A stretch of 64,000 nt of DNA, from positions 124,001 to 188,000 of the forward strand of contig NZ_JAJSLW010000006.1 in assembly GCF_021729145.1 (NCBI RefSeq), read 5' to 3'. Positions 26,690-35,643 of the stretch are shown in pieces. The position numbers were made by a program, and so were the translations under genes. The DNA is from Membranihabitans maritimus. GTDB taxonomy: Bacteria > Bacteroidota > Bacteroidia > Chitinophagales > Saprospiraceae. The notes under the pieces are model-generated. The model did no database searches. It had not been told where the DNA came from and saw only the letters and a list, made by a program, of their open reading frames with translations. Each line of letters begins with the position of its first letter. The first letter of the stretch is position 1.

Positions 26690-28834
26690 TTAATTCTCCT
26701 TTAAATTAATTGCATCTCGTTCTCCCGCGACACTGGTCAATGAATGAGTCTCAATTAGGTCATTTACAATATTGAGTGCTTCATTAATATAAATATCTTT
26801 TTTGATATTTATAATTTCAGATTTATTACTACTTATAATCGATGAATCAATTTGAATTTTATCCATATCCTCCGGTAAATTGGCCACATCCAACTCCTCA
26901 TTAACAGGAAAAATATCTTTGTACTTTTCAGACTCTTTCTTTCTTTTATCTTCCATTTTTTCAAAAGCTTCCAGTTGCAAAGGATAGTTGCTTTCATCCC
27001 TCATATTTTTCATGCGCATAGCATTTTCATCTACCAATCCGAACACCTCACTTTGCTCGACTCTTTTACGGGATAACACCTTTATTTCTTCCATATTATC
27101 CACCTTGAAGACTTTTTGATCATATTCAAGGGGATCAATCTTAGTCCAGTCAAGCGGATTTTCATATTCTTTCTCTCCCATTTCCATATAAGAATAAGCA
27201 TCGGGTAAAATGATATCCGGAACTACTCCCTTTAATTGAACGCTTCCGCCATTTATTCTATAATATTTCTGAATGGTAAGTTTCACATCGCCCAAATCAT
27301 CATAGGGACTATTACCTCTGAATGCCTGGTCCAGATGAAAGAATCTTTGTACCGTTCCTTTTCCAAAAGTAGAATTACTTCCCACAATAACAGCCCTTCC
27401 ATAATCCTGCATTGCCGCTGCCAAAATTTCGGATGCTGAGGCACTGAATTGATTAACCAAAATCACCAGTGGACCATCATATCTCACTTTTTCGTCTTTA
27501 TCTTTCCAAATATGGGGATCATCATCCCTGGATTTAACCTGGACTACGGGACCTTCACCTATAAACAATCCGCTAATATCAACAACATCACTAAGGGACC
27601 CACCCGGGTTGTACCTTAAATCAAGAATAATTCCTTCAACATTTTGCTTTTTCAATTTCTCAAGTTCCTCAGCCATATCTTTTGAGGATCTTCTGTCTCC
27701 ATCAAATTCAAAATAAAATCTCGGCAATTTCACATAACCAATCTTTTTGTCCAGCTTATTATCTTCTATTAAAAAAGATTTTGCGAAACTCTGACCTATT
27801 TCGACTTCATCCCTTATAATGGCTATTTCTTTCATCACTCCATCCGGTTTTTTGACAACCAACCGCACTTTTGTTCCCGCTTCACCCCGTATTAACTGCA
27901 CCACATCATCTGTTCTCCATCCCCTCACATCTACGGGTTCTTCTTCCCCCTGGGCTACTTTAGCAATCAAATCATTTTCTTCTAGTTCTTTTCCTTTCCA
28001 GGCCGGACCTCCCGGGACTACACTCACTACTTTAGTAAATTCACCATCTTTTGTCAACCGGGCTCCTATTCCCTCCAATTTACCGGACATATCAATTTCA
28101 AAATCTTCTTTCTTTTTGGGACTAAAATAATTGGAATGGGGGTCATTTGCGCCAGTCACTGCATTCATATATTGGTCAAAGAAGTCAGCTTTTCTCAAAT
28201 CGTCCTGATTATCAAACCATCGATCGTACATCCTTTTAGTTCCTTCCCTGGCTTCTTTTTCCAATTCTTCCAGTGTCAATTCTTCATCCCCTTTTAATCT
28301 GGCATTCTTTTTATCTAGTACCCTGTTTACCGTTTCATATTTTAGTAATTTCCTCCAATAATCCTTCAATTCTTCTTCAGATGACGCAAAGTTCATCTTA
28401 TCCGCATCCATTTCTACAACTTCATCAACCGACAAATCAAAGGGTTCCTTTAATATCTCTTCATAATACCCCTTAGTGCGTTCAAAGGCCTGGACATATA
28501 ATTCATAGGATTCATCGAAAAAATCCAATTTTGATTCTTTTACTTCTTCATCAATTGAATTTCTGTGTTTTTTCAATTGATCGACTTCAGATTGTAAAAA
28601 AAATTGCTTTCTCGAATCCAGTGAAGACATATAGTTTTCATAAACCTCATTTGAGAACTCATCATTCATTTCATGAGGGGAATAATGAAGGTAGTCTACA
28701 AATGTGGTAATACCTTTGACTATGACTTGTTCCCTGGTCAAATCATCCAGAGAAGAATCACTCATTTTATTGATAAACAGACCACTTCCCAAGACTGCAA
28801 CCAACACAATTCCTCGTAAAACCATCTTATTCAA
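26690..28834 (-). CDS. prc: Carboxy-terminal processing peptidase (tail-specific protease, S41)
   Basis: A 714 aa exported serine protease (Ser/Lys dyad) of the C-terminal processing family, which degrades or trims envelope proteins from their C-termini. An N-terminal signal/anchor (GIVLVAVLGSGLFIN) is followed by the N-terminal helical Prc domain, a PDZ domain near 235-325 (LEGIGARLTKDGEFTKVVSV) and the S41 catalytic core with VNQFSASASEILAAAMQD (Ser near 460) and FGKGTVQ (Lys). The C-terminal helical region matches the DUF3340 domain of Prc/Tsp. Length is usual. The neighbour hppA lies 227 bases upstream on the same strand, with a terminator between. Confidence 0.93.
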   Translation of the reverse strand: MNKMVLRGIVLVAVLGSGLFINKMSDSSLDDLTREQVIVKGITTFVDYLHYSPHEMNDEFSNEVYENYMSSLDSRKQFFLQSEVDQLKKHRNSIDEEVKESKLDFFDESYELYVQAFERTKGYYEEILKEPFDLSVDEVVEMDADKMNFASSEEELKDYWRKLLKYETVNRVLDKKNARLKGDEELTLEELEKEAREGTKRMYDRWFDNQDDLRKADFFDQYMNAVTGANDPHSNYFSPKKKEDFEIDMSGKLEGIGARLTKDGEFTKVVSVVPGGPAWKGKELEENDLIAKVAQGEEEPVDVRGWRTDDVVQLIRGEAGTKVRLVVKKPDGVMKEIAIIRDEVEIGQSFAKSFLIEDNKLDKKIGYVKLPRFYFEFDGDRRSSKDMAEELEKLKKQNVEGIILDLRYNPGGSLSDVVDISGLFIGEGPVVQVKSRDDDPHIWKDKDEKVRYDGPLVILVNQFSASASEILAAAMQDYGRAVIVGSNSTFGKGTVQRFFHLDQAFRGNSPYDDLGDVKLTIQKYYRINGGSVQLKGVVPDIILPDAYSYMEMGEKEYENPLDWTKIDPLEYDQKVFKVDNMEEIKVLSRKRVEQSEVFGLVDENAMRMKNMRDESNYPLQLEAFEKMEDKRKKESEKYKDIFPVNEELDVANLPEDMDKIQIDSSIISSNKSEIINIKKDIYINEALNIVNDLIETHSLTSVAGERDAINLKEN

Positions 28835-28958
28835 TTTAATTTTCCTTTTAATTTAAAAGATCCTCACACCCATTTGGTTCATAGCAATGGACTATTTCAG
28901 CCTGATTGAGGATAGATTATGGTAATATTAACAGAAATATAATGAATTTTCGTGCACA

Positions 28959-28966
28959 CAAAACTA
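28959..28966 (-). promoter_or_regulatory. Possible -7 promoter element upstream of prc
   Basis: Minus-strand TAGTTTTG matches TAnnTTTG, 124 bases before the prc start and just after the hppA terminator. It would give a leader of about 120 bases. Confidence 0.3.
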
Positions 28967-29002
28967 AAAATAGGACAAATAACATAAGTATAACGACAAA
29001 AA

Positions 29003-29035
29003 ACCAAAAAGACAAGGTGGATGACCTTGTCTTTT
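29003..29035 (-). terminator. Intrinsic terminator of hppA
   Basis: An 11-bp perfect stem, AAAAGACAAGG (29007-29017) and CCTTGTCTTTT (29025-29035), with a 7-base loop. On the minus strand it is followed by a T-rich stretch (TTTTTGG then TTTTTTG), 26 bases after the hppA stop. Confidence 0.88.
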
Positions 29036-29060
29036 CAGTAATAATTTATTTGTCCTGGTT

Positions 29061-31223
29061 TTATATAAAAGGGGCAATAACCAGTGCAACTACCGACATC
29101 AATTTTAATAAAATATTTAACGAAGGACCTGAAGTATCTTTAAAAGGATCTCCAACTGTATCACCTACGACGGTAGCTTTGTGGGCATCTGATCCTTTGT
29201 AATGCATCTCCCCATCAATTTCTACTCCTTCTTCAAACATCTTTTTAGCATTGTCCCATGCACCACCGGCATTTGATTGAAAAATCGCCATAAGTACTCC
29301 GGTAGCGGTAACACCTGCTAATAGACCTCCCAACATTTCGTCACCGAAAATAAACCCAACCACAATAGGCGTTGCTACAGCAATTAATCCGGGAATAATC
29401 ATCTCCCGAATAGATGCCTTTGTAGAAATTTCAACACATTTACCAAATTCCGCTTTGCCATCTGCCTCATTGAATATTTTCTGGTCATTTTCTGACCATT
29501 CTTTTACTTCTTTACCTTCATTTCTTTTCATTGCATCCAGGGCAGCTCTCAATTCTGGTATACTATTAAATTGTCTACGCACTTCGTTGATCATATCCAT
29601 GGCTGCTCTTCCCACTGCATTCATGGCAAGAGAAGAAAACAAGAATGGCAACATAGACCCAATCAGTAGCCCAGACATTACCATTGGTTGTGCAATATCA
29701 ATTGTTCTCAAATCCGTAGTCTCCATATAGGCTGCAAACAAAGCCAAAGCAGTCAATGCTGCAGATCCGATCGCAAAACCTTTTCCAATGGCTGCGGTGG
29801 TATTTCCTACTGCATCCAGTTTGTCAGTTCTTTGCCTTACTTCCTTCGGCAATTCCGCCATCTCAGCTATTCCACCTGCATTATCAGAAATAGGTCCATA
29901 AGCGTCAACTGCTAATTGCACCCCTGTATTAGACAACATACCTACCGCTGCAATGGCTATTCCGTATAATCCTGCAAAATGATAAGCTCCCATAATAGCT
30001 GCCGCTAAAATTAAAATCGGAATGGCTGTAGACTGCATTCCTACACCAAGACCTGCAATAATATTGGTTGCAGAACCCGTTAAAGACTGCTTTACAATAC
30101 TCATTACAGGTTTGGTACCCGTACCTGTGTATTTTTCAGTTACAAAACCTATTAATAATCCCGCCAACAAACCGAAACATACCGCCCAGAAAATTCCAAT
30201 ACTTGTGTATGATTTGTCATTATAAGTCCATGCATCAGGTAATAAAGCCGAAATAATAAAAAATGTAGCAATAAGCATTAGAACTGCTGCCACCAATTCG
30301 CCCATATTTAAGGCCTTCTGTGGGTCCCCTCCTTCCTTGACCTTTACGAAAAAAGTACCAACGATAGAAGTGATAATACCAACACCTGCTAAAATCATCG
30401 GAAGTAAAACTGCATTTAATCCTCCAAAATTATTGGATTCTTCAAATCCACCAAGCCCCAAAAACGCAGCACCTAAAACCATTGTTCCTATTATAGAGCC
30501 TACATAGGACTCAAATAAATCAGCTCCCATTCCTGCGACATCACCTACATTATCACCTACATTATCTGCAATAGTAGCAGGATTGAGTGGATGATCCTCA
30601 GGAATTCCAGCTTCTACTTTCCCGACCAGATCGGCTCCAACATCAGCAGCCTTGGTATAAATACCTCCCCCTACACGCGCAAATAAGGCGATAGAAGACG
30701 CTCCAAATGAAAATCCGGTAATAACCTGAATTACTTTGGCCGGAGCCCAGCCCATACCTGAAAAAATTATAAATAAAATACTCAAACCAAGAACGCCGAG
30801 TGCAACGACCGCCAGGCCCATTACCGAACCTCCGGCAAATGCCACTTCCAACGCTTTGCCCAGCCCCGTTCGGGCCGCATTTGTAGTACGTACATTGGCT
30901 TTTGTAGCTATTCTCATTCCTATAAATCCCGCAAGCCCTGAACTTATGGCTCCCAGAATAAATGAAACAGCAATTAATGGATTCGAACCGTCAGATACCG
31001 TTCCACTATATAATAAAAGTGCTGCTACACAAACGACGAATATAGCCAACACCCTATATTCAGACCTTAAAAAGGCCATAGCACCATCTGCAATATTTTT
31101 CGCAATTCTCGCCATTCTTTCAGTTCCCACTTCTTGTTTGGAAACCCATGATGACTTCCAAAACATAAAGAGTAAACCGAGTATTCCACATAAAGGAATT
31201 AAATAAGTAATTGTTTGTCCCAT
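29061..31223 (-). CDS. hppA: Membrane-bound ion-translocating pyrophosphatase (K+-dependent type)
   Basis: Couples pyrophosphate hydrolysis to H+ or Na+ export. The 720 aa protein has some 16 hydrophobic helices and the diagnostic cytoplasmic motifs: [22 protein letters not shown] near 190-210 (metal and pyrophosphate binding), [20 protein letters not shown], and near 460 [18 protein letters not shown]. The Ala in GNTTAA marks the potassium-dependent class, which includes many Na+ pumps; the K+-independent class has Lys there. Whether Na+ or H+ is carried cannot be settled by eye. The C-terminus has [21 protein letters not shown]. It is transcribed singly, ending at a strong terminator. Confidence 0.95.
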   Translation of the reverse strand: MGQTITYLIPLCGILGLLFMFWKSSWVSKQEVGTERMARIAKNIADGAMAFLRSEYRVLAIFVVCVAALLLYSGTVSDGSNPLIAVSFILGAISSGLAGFIGMRIATKANVRTTNAARTGLGKALEVAFAGGSVMGLAVVALGVLGLSILFIIFSGMGWAPAKVIQVITGFSFGASSIALFARVGGGIYTKAADVGADLVGKVEAGIPEDHPLNPATIADNVGDNVGDVAGMGADLFESYVGSIIGTMVLGAAFLGLGGFEESNNFGGLNAVLLPMILAGVGIITSIVGTFFVKVKEGGDPQKALNMGELVAAVLMLIATFFIISALLPDAWTYNDKSYTSIGIFWAVCFGLLAGLLIGFVTEKYTGTGTKPVMSIVKQSLTGSATNIIAGLGVGMQSTAIPILILAAAIMGAYHFAGLYGIAIAAVGMLSNTGVQLAVDAYGPISDNAGGIAEMAELPKEVRQRTDKLDAVGNTTAAIGKGFAIGSAALTALALFAAYMETTDLRTIDIAQPMVMSGLLIGSMLPFLFSSLAMNAVGRAAMDMINEVRRQFNSIPELRAALDAMKRNEGKEVKEWSENDQKIFNEADGKAEFGKCVEISTKASIREMIIPGLIAVATPIVVGFIFGDEMLGGLLAGVTATGVLMAIFQSNAGGAWDNAKKMFEEGVEIDGEMHYKGSDAHKATVVGDTVGDPFKDTSGPSLNILLKLMSVVALVIAPFI

Positions 31224-31558
31224 TTGCTAAATGTTAATTCATTGTAAGTTAAAAGATCGATAAAAGTAATATTTTATTCGTGCTTCCACAAAGTTTTATC
31301 TTTTGAAACCGAAGACAATTTCAAAAAAACATTCTCAGTATTTGGCACATTGTGACCGCAAACATATTACAAATAATACAATTTGCATTATAGAAATTCC
31401 GTCTCTGCAAAATTTTAGTCAAAATAACATTTACCAAGTTGCGGTGACCTTACAGGAAAAAGAAATGCCATTTTGAATTTAAATGTAAACTTCATTTAAT
31501 ACAGGCTTTGGAAATTGAAGGGAATTCCGGTTCACCTGACTAACTTTCCAGAAAGGAT
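31224..31558. other. 335-base spacer upstream of hppA
   Basis: No gene seen. A minus-strand TATGTTTG at 31359-31366 fits the -7 consensus and would give hppA a leader of about 135 bases; there is no matching -33 element. I see no riboswitch fold I can name. Confidence 0.35.
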
Positions 31559-32788
31559 TTACCGGGCATAAAAAAACATTCTGGAGATATTACCCCTGGT
31601 ATCAGGGTTATAAGCGTTGAAAATATATTTTCCTCCGACTGGTAAACGATAAAGTTCCAGGATATTTCTACCCGGAATGATTTGTCCACCTTTCATTAAT
31701 TGCCCTTTAAGATCGAATATATGATAGTTGTAATTGATGGATTCACTATTATCAATTAATAAAATATCTTCAACCAATGTATTTACTATCTCTACTTTAG
31801 GTTCGATTTTATACGTATACAATGAAGTAGTCACACACATTTCATTTTGAATAATAATTAGGCCGGTATCAATGGCAGCAAATAAGTCTTCCTGATATAA
31901 GGGCGATGTATAAATATTCGAATGCCCACCTCCTTCAAAGGTATAAAGATATGAAGTCACGCCGAGAGAATTTAATTGCTGGTCGATAAGAAAGCTACCG
32001 TATATATCAATTAAATCTACCGCCTTCCCAGTATTGTAGGGAACGGTTTCATCATTATCACCATGCATAGAAATAAGTGGTGTAAATTCACCGGATAGCC
32101 AGGCTGTGTCCAAAATCCCCCCACTTAAATTAACTCCTGCGACGATAGAAAACTCGTCGGGATCTTTTTCGAAAAACCCTCCGTTATCGTCTATTAATCC
32201 CGAAAGTGTTTCATCCAGTAAGTCAGTCGAATCAAGGTACAATCTGTGGATTGTGGTAATAGCACCGGCAGAGCCCCCGCCAACAACAATATTTTCTTCG
32301 TCAAAGGCAGGTATCCCATTGATACCATTATTTCTAACCAAAAAATAAATACCTGCATCCAAGTCATAAACGGACTTTAGGGCTACATCTAAAATTTGAT
32401 CTTTGGACGGGACTCCATTTTGAAAAATAGACCAGGTCCGGTAATTTAATGATGCAACTACAAATCCCTTAGATGCCATTAGTTGAGCTAACTGGACAAT
32501 TTCTTCACTTAATTTATCTCCATTCTCAGCTAAATACGCCCCTCCATGTAATAAAACCATCAGCGGCCTTGTGTCCCAATTCACTTCCTCCGAATAATAT
32601 AAATCAAGGTCTAAAATCACTTCATTTCCACCCACCGAAGTTGTTGTATCATAACTCATTTCCGTGGTAATCACTCCCGAAAAAGAATTTTCAGTAAAAG
32701 GTGAATTACAATACTCTTGCGCTCCAATTGGGTTGATTATCAAGATAAAAAGGAAAATTATCGCAGAGGCGTCTTTATACTTATTCAT
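31559..32788 (-). CDS. Secreted alpha/beta hydrolase with T9SS-like C-terminal tail
   Basis: A 409 aa exported esterase/lipase-like protein. Signal peptide to about residue 23 (INPIGAQ). The alpha/beta-hydrolase core shows the oxyanion-hole motif LMVLLHGGAYLAENG near 80, the nucleophile elbow VVGGGSAGAITTIHRL near 170, an acid in ISMHGDNDETVPY and the catalytic His in EGGGHSNIY. The last 75 residues (YNYHIFDLKGQLMKGGQI, LYRLPVGGKYIFNAYN, ending FFYAR) resemble a type A T9SS sorting domain in a degenerate form, so it is probably exported by the GldKLMN system in this window. Substrate unknown. Confidence 0.82.
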   Translation of the reverse strand: MNKYKDASAIIFLFILIINPIGAQEYCNSPFTENSFSGVITTEMSYDTTTSVGGNEVILDLDLYYSEEVNWDTRPLMVLLHGGAYLAENGDKLSEEIVQLAQLMASKGFVVASLNYRTWSIFQNGVPSKDQILDVALKSVYDLDAGIYFLVRNNGINGIPAFDEENIVVGGGSAGAITTIHRLYLDSTDLLDETLSGLIDDNGGFFEKDPDEFSIVAGVNLSGGILDTAWLSGEFTPLISMHGDNDETVPYNTGKAVDLIDIYGSFLIDQQLNSLGVTSYLYTFEGGGHSNIYTSPLYQEDLFAAIDTGLIIIQNEMCVTTSLYTYKIEPKVEIVNTLVEDILLIDNSESINYNYHIFDLKGQLMKGGQIIPGRNILELYRLPVGGKYIFNAYNPDTRGNISRMFFYAR

Positions 32789-32800
32789 AAATTTGAATTA

Positions 32801-34201
32801 TTATTCGGAATATAATGAAAATGAATCTTGTAAAGCGGGTATTTCTACACGGTCAAATCCATTTTCATGGAGATATTCTTTCCAGGCTTGTTGTGTATCA
32901 TACTCACCGTGAACTAAAAATAACGATTTAAGTTTACTTTTCTGATTTTTTAAAAAATCCATCATTTCCGTCCGGTCTCCATGTGCTGACAAAGCATCAA
33001 TTCTTTTCACTTGTGCATTGACTTGAAGCCATTTTCCAAATAACTTCAATTTATCAACACCATTTATCAACATTCCTCCCGGAGTCGAAGGGGATGCATA
33101 TCCCACCATCAAAATCGTATTTCGTTCATTTTCGATATTATTGGCAATGTGATGCTGTACCCTCCCCGCATTAGCCATACCTGCAGCACTAATAATTACA
33201 CAAGGCTCTTTTTTATCATTCAGTGATTTAGAATACTCTACACTCCTTACGTATTTAAGCGTATTAAAACCAAAAGGATCATCATCAATCATGAGGTATT
33301 CGTTTAATTCATTGTCATAACATTCGGGGTGGGAGCCGTATACCTGCGTTGCATTAACAGCCAAGGGGCTATCTACATAAATTGGAATTTGGGGTAAAAC
33401 CCCTTCATTAAACAACTGGTCAAAAATATAGACTATATCTTGTGTTCTCCCTACGCTGAATGCTGGGATTATTAATTTACCTCCCCGGTCTACACATGTC
33501 TCCTGTACAATGTCCAAAAACAGCTTCTTTTCTGCTGGTTTGCTTATATGATCCTTGTCCCCATAGGTAGATTCACAAATTAGGTAATCAACCTCAGGCA
33601 TCGGGATAGGGTCACGCAAAATGGGACGATCAGGGCGCCCAATGTCTCCAGTAAATCCAACGAGCTTTTCACCGCCAATCCTCAGTGTTACTGATGCCGA
33701 ACCCAGGATATGGCCCGCATCCCTATACAAAACTTCTACTTCCGGATGGATTCTAAACCAACGATCATATTCCATTGAGCGAAAAAGTTTCATGGTATCA
33801 TTGACATGCTTAGTTTCGTACAATGGTTTGAAGTGTTGACCTTCTCCTCGTTGTTCCGCCTGCCTGTTTTTGTACTCTGCATCGTACTGCTGAATTTTGG
33901 CACTATCCAAAAGCATTATCGAACACAAGCTTCTCGTGGCGTGCGTACTATATATATTCCCGTTGAATCCGCTCTTTACCAGAAATGGCAATCTGCCAGA
34001 ATGATCAATGTGTGCATGCGAAAGAACTACTACGTCAATCTCCTTAGGGTCAAAATACCAATTTTTATTAAAGGACTCTAATTCTTCCTCATTGCCCTGA
34101 TACAACCCACAGTCCAACAATATTTTATACCCACTATCCAATGTAATTAAATGGGCACTCCCGGTTACTTCTCTGGCTGCCCCACAAAACTTTATATCCA
34201 T
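32801..34201 (-). CDS. Beta-CASP metallo-beta-lactamase nuclease (CPSF/Ysh1-like)
   Basis: A 466 aa cytosolic MBL-fold protein with the RNA-specificity (beta-CASP) insert. It has the zinc signature SHAHIDHSGRLPFL near residue 60, GHILGSASVTL near 165, FTGDIGRP near 190 with the metal Asp, the beta-CASP domain over about 220-390 and the C-terminal SAHGDRTEMMDFL and LVHGEYDTQQAWKEYL motifs. Close homologues in bacteria are called RNase J-like or CPSF-like; RNA processing or decay is likely but untested here. It starts MDIKFCGAAREVTGSAHL with no signal. The stop is 13 bases before the hydrolase start, but independent transcription is possible. Confidence 0.9.
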   Translation of the reverse strand: MDIKFCGAAREVTGSAHLITLDSGYKILLDCGLYQGNEEELESFNKNWYFDPKEIDVVVLSHAHIDHSGRLPFLVKSGFNGNIYSTHATRSLCSIMLLDSAKIQQYDAEYKNRQAEQRGEGQHFKPLYETKHVNDTMKLFRSMEYDRWFRIHPEVEVLYRDAGHILGSASVTLRIGGEKLVGFTGDIGRPDRPILRDPIPMPEVDYLICESTYGDKDHISKPAEKKLFLDIVQETCVDRGGKLIIPAFSVGRTQDIVYIFDQLFNEGVLPQIPIYVDSPLAVNATQVYGSHPECYDNELNEYLMIDDDPFGFNTLKYVRSVEYSKSLNDKKEPCVIISAAGMANAGRVQHHIANNIENERNTILMVGYASPSTPGGMLINGVDKLKLFGKWLQVNAQVKRIDALSAHGDRTEMMDFLKNQKSKLKSLFLVHGEYDTQQAWKEYLHENGFDRVEIPALQDSFSLYSE

Positions 34202-34304
34202 TATTTATTAGTATTTGATTGTCCCAATATTACAGAAAAAATTATTTATTTGGCTGATTAATCAAAATTGAATCAGAACTCATAAAATTTTTATTTTTAT
34301 TTAT

Positions 34305-34312
34305 TACATTTG
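34305..34312 (+). promoter_or_regulatory. -7 promoter element for tRNA-Ala
   Basis: TACATTTG matches TAnnTTTG, 31 bases before the tRNA 5' end; upstream is a T-rich tract with no clear TTTG at -33. Confidence 0.5.
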
Positions 34313-34343
34313 CGACCCAATTCAATAATTGAAAACCGAAGCC

Positions 34344-34417
<74 letters not shown>

Positions 34418-34429
34418 CCCTATAGATGT

Positions 34430-34466
34430 AAAAGTAACTGTTCATATCCGGGCGGTTACTTTTTTT
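34430..34466 (+). terminator. Intrinsic terminator after tRNA-Ala
   Basis: AAAAGTAAC (34430-34438) and GTTACTTTT (34455-34463) form a 9-bp stem around a 16-base loop, running into TTTTTTT. It lies 12 bases downstream of the tRNA and closes a single-gene transcript. Confidence 0.85.
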
Positions 34467-35385
34467 AATTGTAGTAATATCTCCTTTAAACAATCTGGTA
34501 ATAGTATTAATATCCCAACAATTTAGTCAATATATTTCCTCCCCACTGCAGTTAATTGATGTAGTATTATTTATACCTCTTTTGAAGAAATACCTTGCCT
34601 TCCGAATCTGAATAGCAACAAAGAGCATTAACACTCCCCTGCCCCCGGAACTGAATATCCATTCCAGTCAACTGGTTTAATTTTGTCTTTAATTGCCTAC
34701 GGAAATCCTTATTACGGATGTATTGCCATTATTTTGTATGGTTCCTTCCCCCAGGGAATCAACTGCCGACAGATCATCCATATTTGCAACCTTATTTTTA
34801 TTGGCTTTCCTATTCAAGCAAATCACGTAAGTTGTAAAAAGAATACAATACTTTTCAATGATGTCTCCTATCATTTTTAATACCCCTAGTTGAATCGAAT
34901 TTTCCTTCAAAAGTTTACTACCCCCAATATATTGGAATGAGATAATTAGTATCGGTGAAGTACAACCACTACTATCATCCTGAATTCTCCTATATCTAAG
35001 ACTATCCAGTTATCAGGCTGCGAAAATGATTTTGACAACTGCACCGCTCCTTTTCCATTAGGACGGGTGAAGGATATTTCTCTTGATATTCTATCACCAT
35101 TCTTCAAAAAACTACCATTATGATTATTATTAACCATTTGGATTTATCGAATGTGGGAACAAAAACCCCATGGGTATAATTCAAGCCAAAAGGCAGGATT
35201 TGAATTTTTTCTTTTGTATTTTGGTGAATGATTATTTTTACTGGTAAGATCCAGGAATGTCGAAAAATAAAGTCCAGATAGAGTATTATCATAATTTTAA
35301 GAACTACCAGGCTTCTTTATATCTGAAAAATTCACTTAATTTGCACTAATTTAGTATTTGTCTAAATAAACATAATTTATAAGAA
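34467..35385. other. 919-base gene-free stretch beside tRNA-Ala
   Basis: No intact gene. The minus strand carries protein-like fragments in changing frames between 34567 and about 35292, listed separately as a possible pseudogene. No tRNA 3'-end duplicate, integrase or transposase sequence is visible. Confidence 0.7.
34567..35292 (-). pseudogene. Possible decayed gene of unknown family
   Basis: Three blocks on the minus strand read like protein in shifting frames. Block 1 (35292 to about 34946) includes EKIQILPFGLNYTHGVFVP and, after a shift, LKNGDRISREISFTRPNGKG and SQPDNWIVLDIGEFRMIV. Block 2 (about 34979 to 34689) includes ILIISFQYIGGSKLLKENSI and KVANMDDLSAVDSLGEGT. Block 3 (about 34730 to the TAA at 34567) includes RNKDFRRQLKTKLNQLTGMD and CCYSDSEGKVFLQKRYK. 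At least three frameshifts would be needed to join them. I recognise no family. In AT-rich DNA such frames can arise by chance, so this is tentative. Confidence 0.35.
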
Positions 35386-35616
35386 ATGCCCGATATTTGT
35401 CTCGATCATTTAGAAAAAAATAAAGCCGCACTAATCCATAATATTAAACCATCTGATTGTCAATGCAGATTATTAGAACTGGGTTTTCTTCCCGGGAGGT
35501 CCGTAGAAGTAGTTCGGAAATCTCCTTTTGGAAATACATTATACGTAAGAGTAAATACTGGGTGCATTGCATTGAGAAAAAACGAAGCTTCTTGCATTTG
35601 TGTAAAACCCATTTAA
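35386..35616 (+). CDS. feoA: Ferrous iron transport protein A
   Basis: A 76 aa cytosolic SH3-like protein. It shows the FeoA pattern: CQCRLLELGFLPGRSVEVV followed by GNTLYVRVNTGCIALRKNEA. FeoA is an accessory of the FeoB iron transporter. It contains several cysteines (Cys 5, 25, 27, 60, 69 and 71 roughly), more than most FeoA. It is 27 bases before feoB and surely in the same transcript. Confidence 0.92.
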   Translation: MPDICLDHLEKNKAALIHNIKPSDCQCRLLELGFLPGRSVEVVRKSPFGNTLYVRVNTGCIALRKNEASCICVKPI

Positions 35617-35643
35617 AGATAAGAAGAATTAATAATTAAGAGA

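Noticed and set aside
30736-31206. 156-codon plus-strand open frame opposite hppA
   Set aside because: It is the antisense shadow of the conserved pyrophosphatase reading frame; composition (many Pro, Ile, Ala) is that of a complement of a membrane protein.
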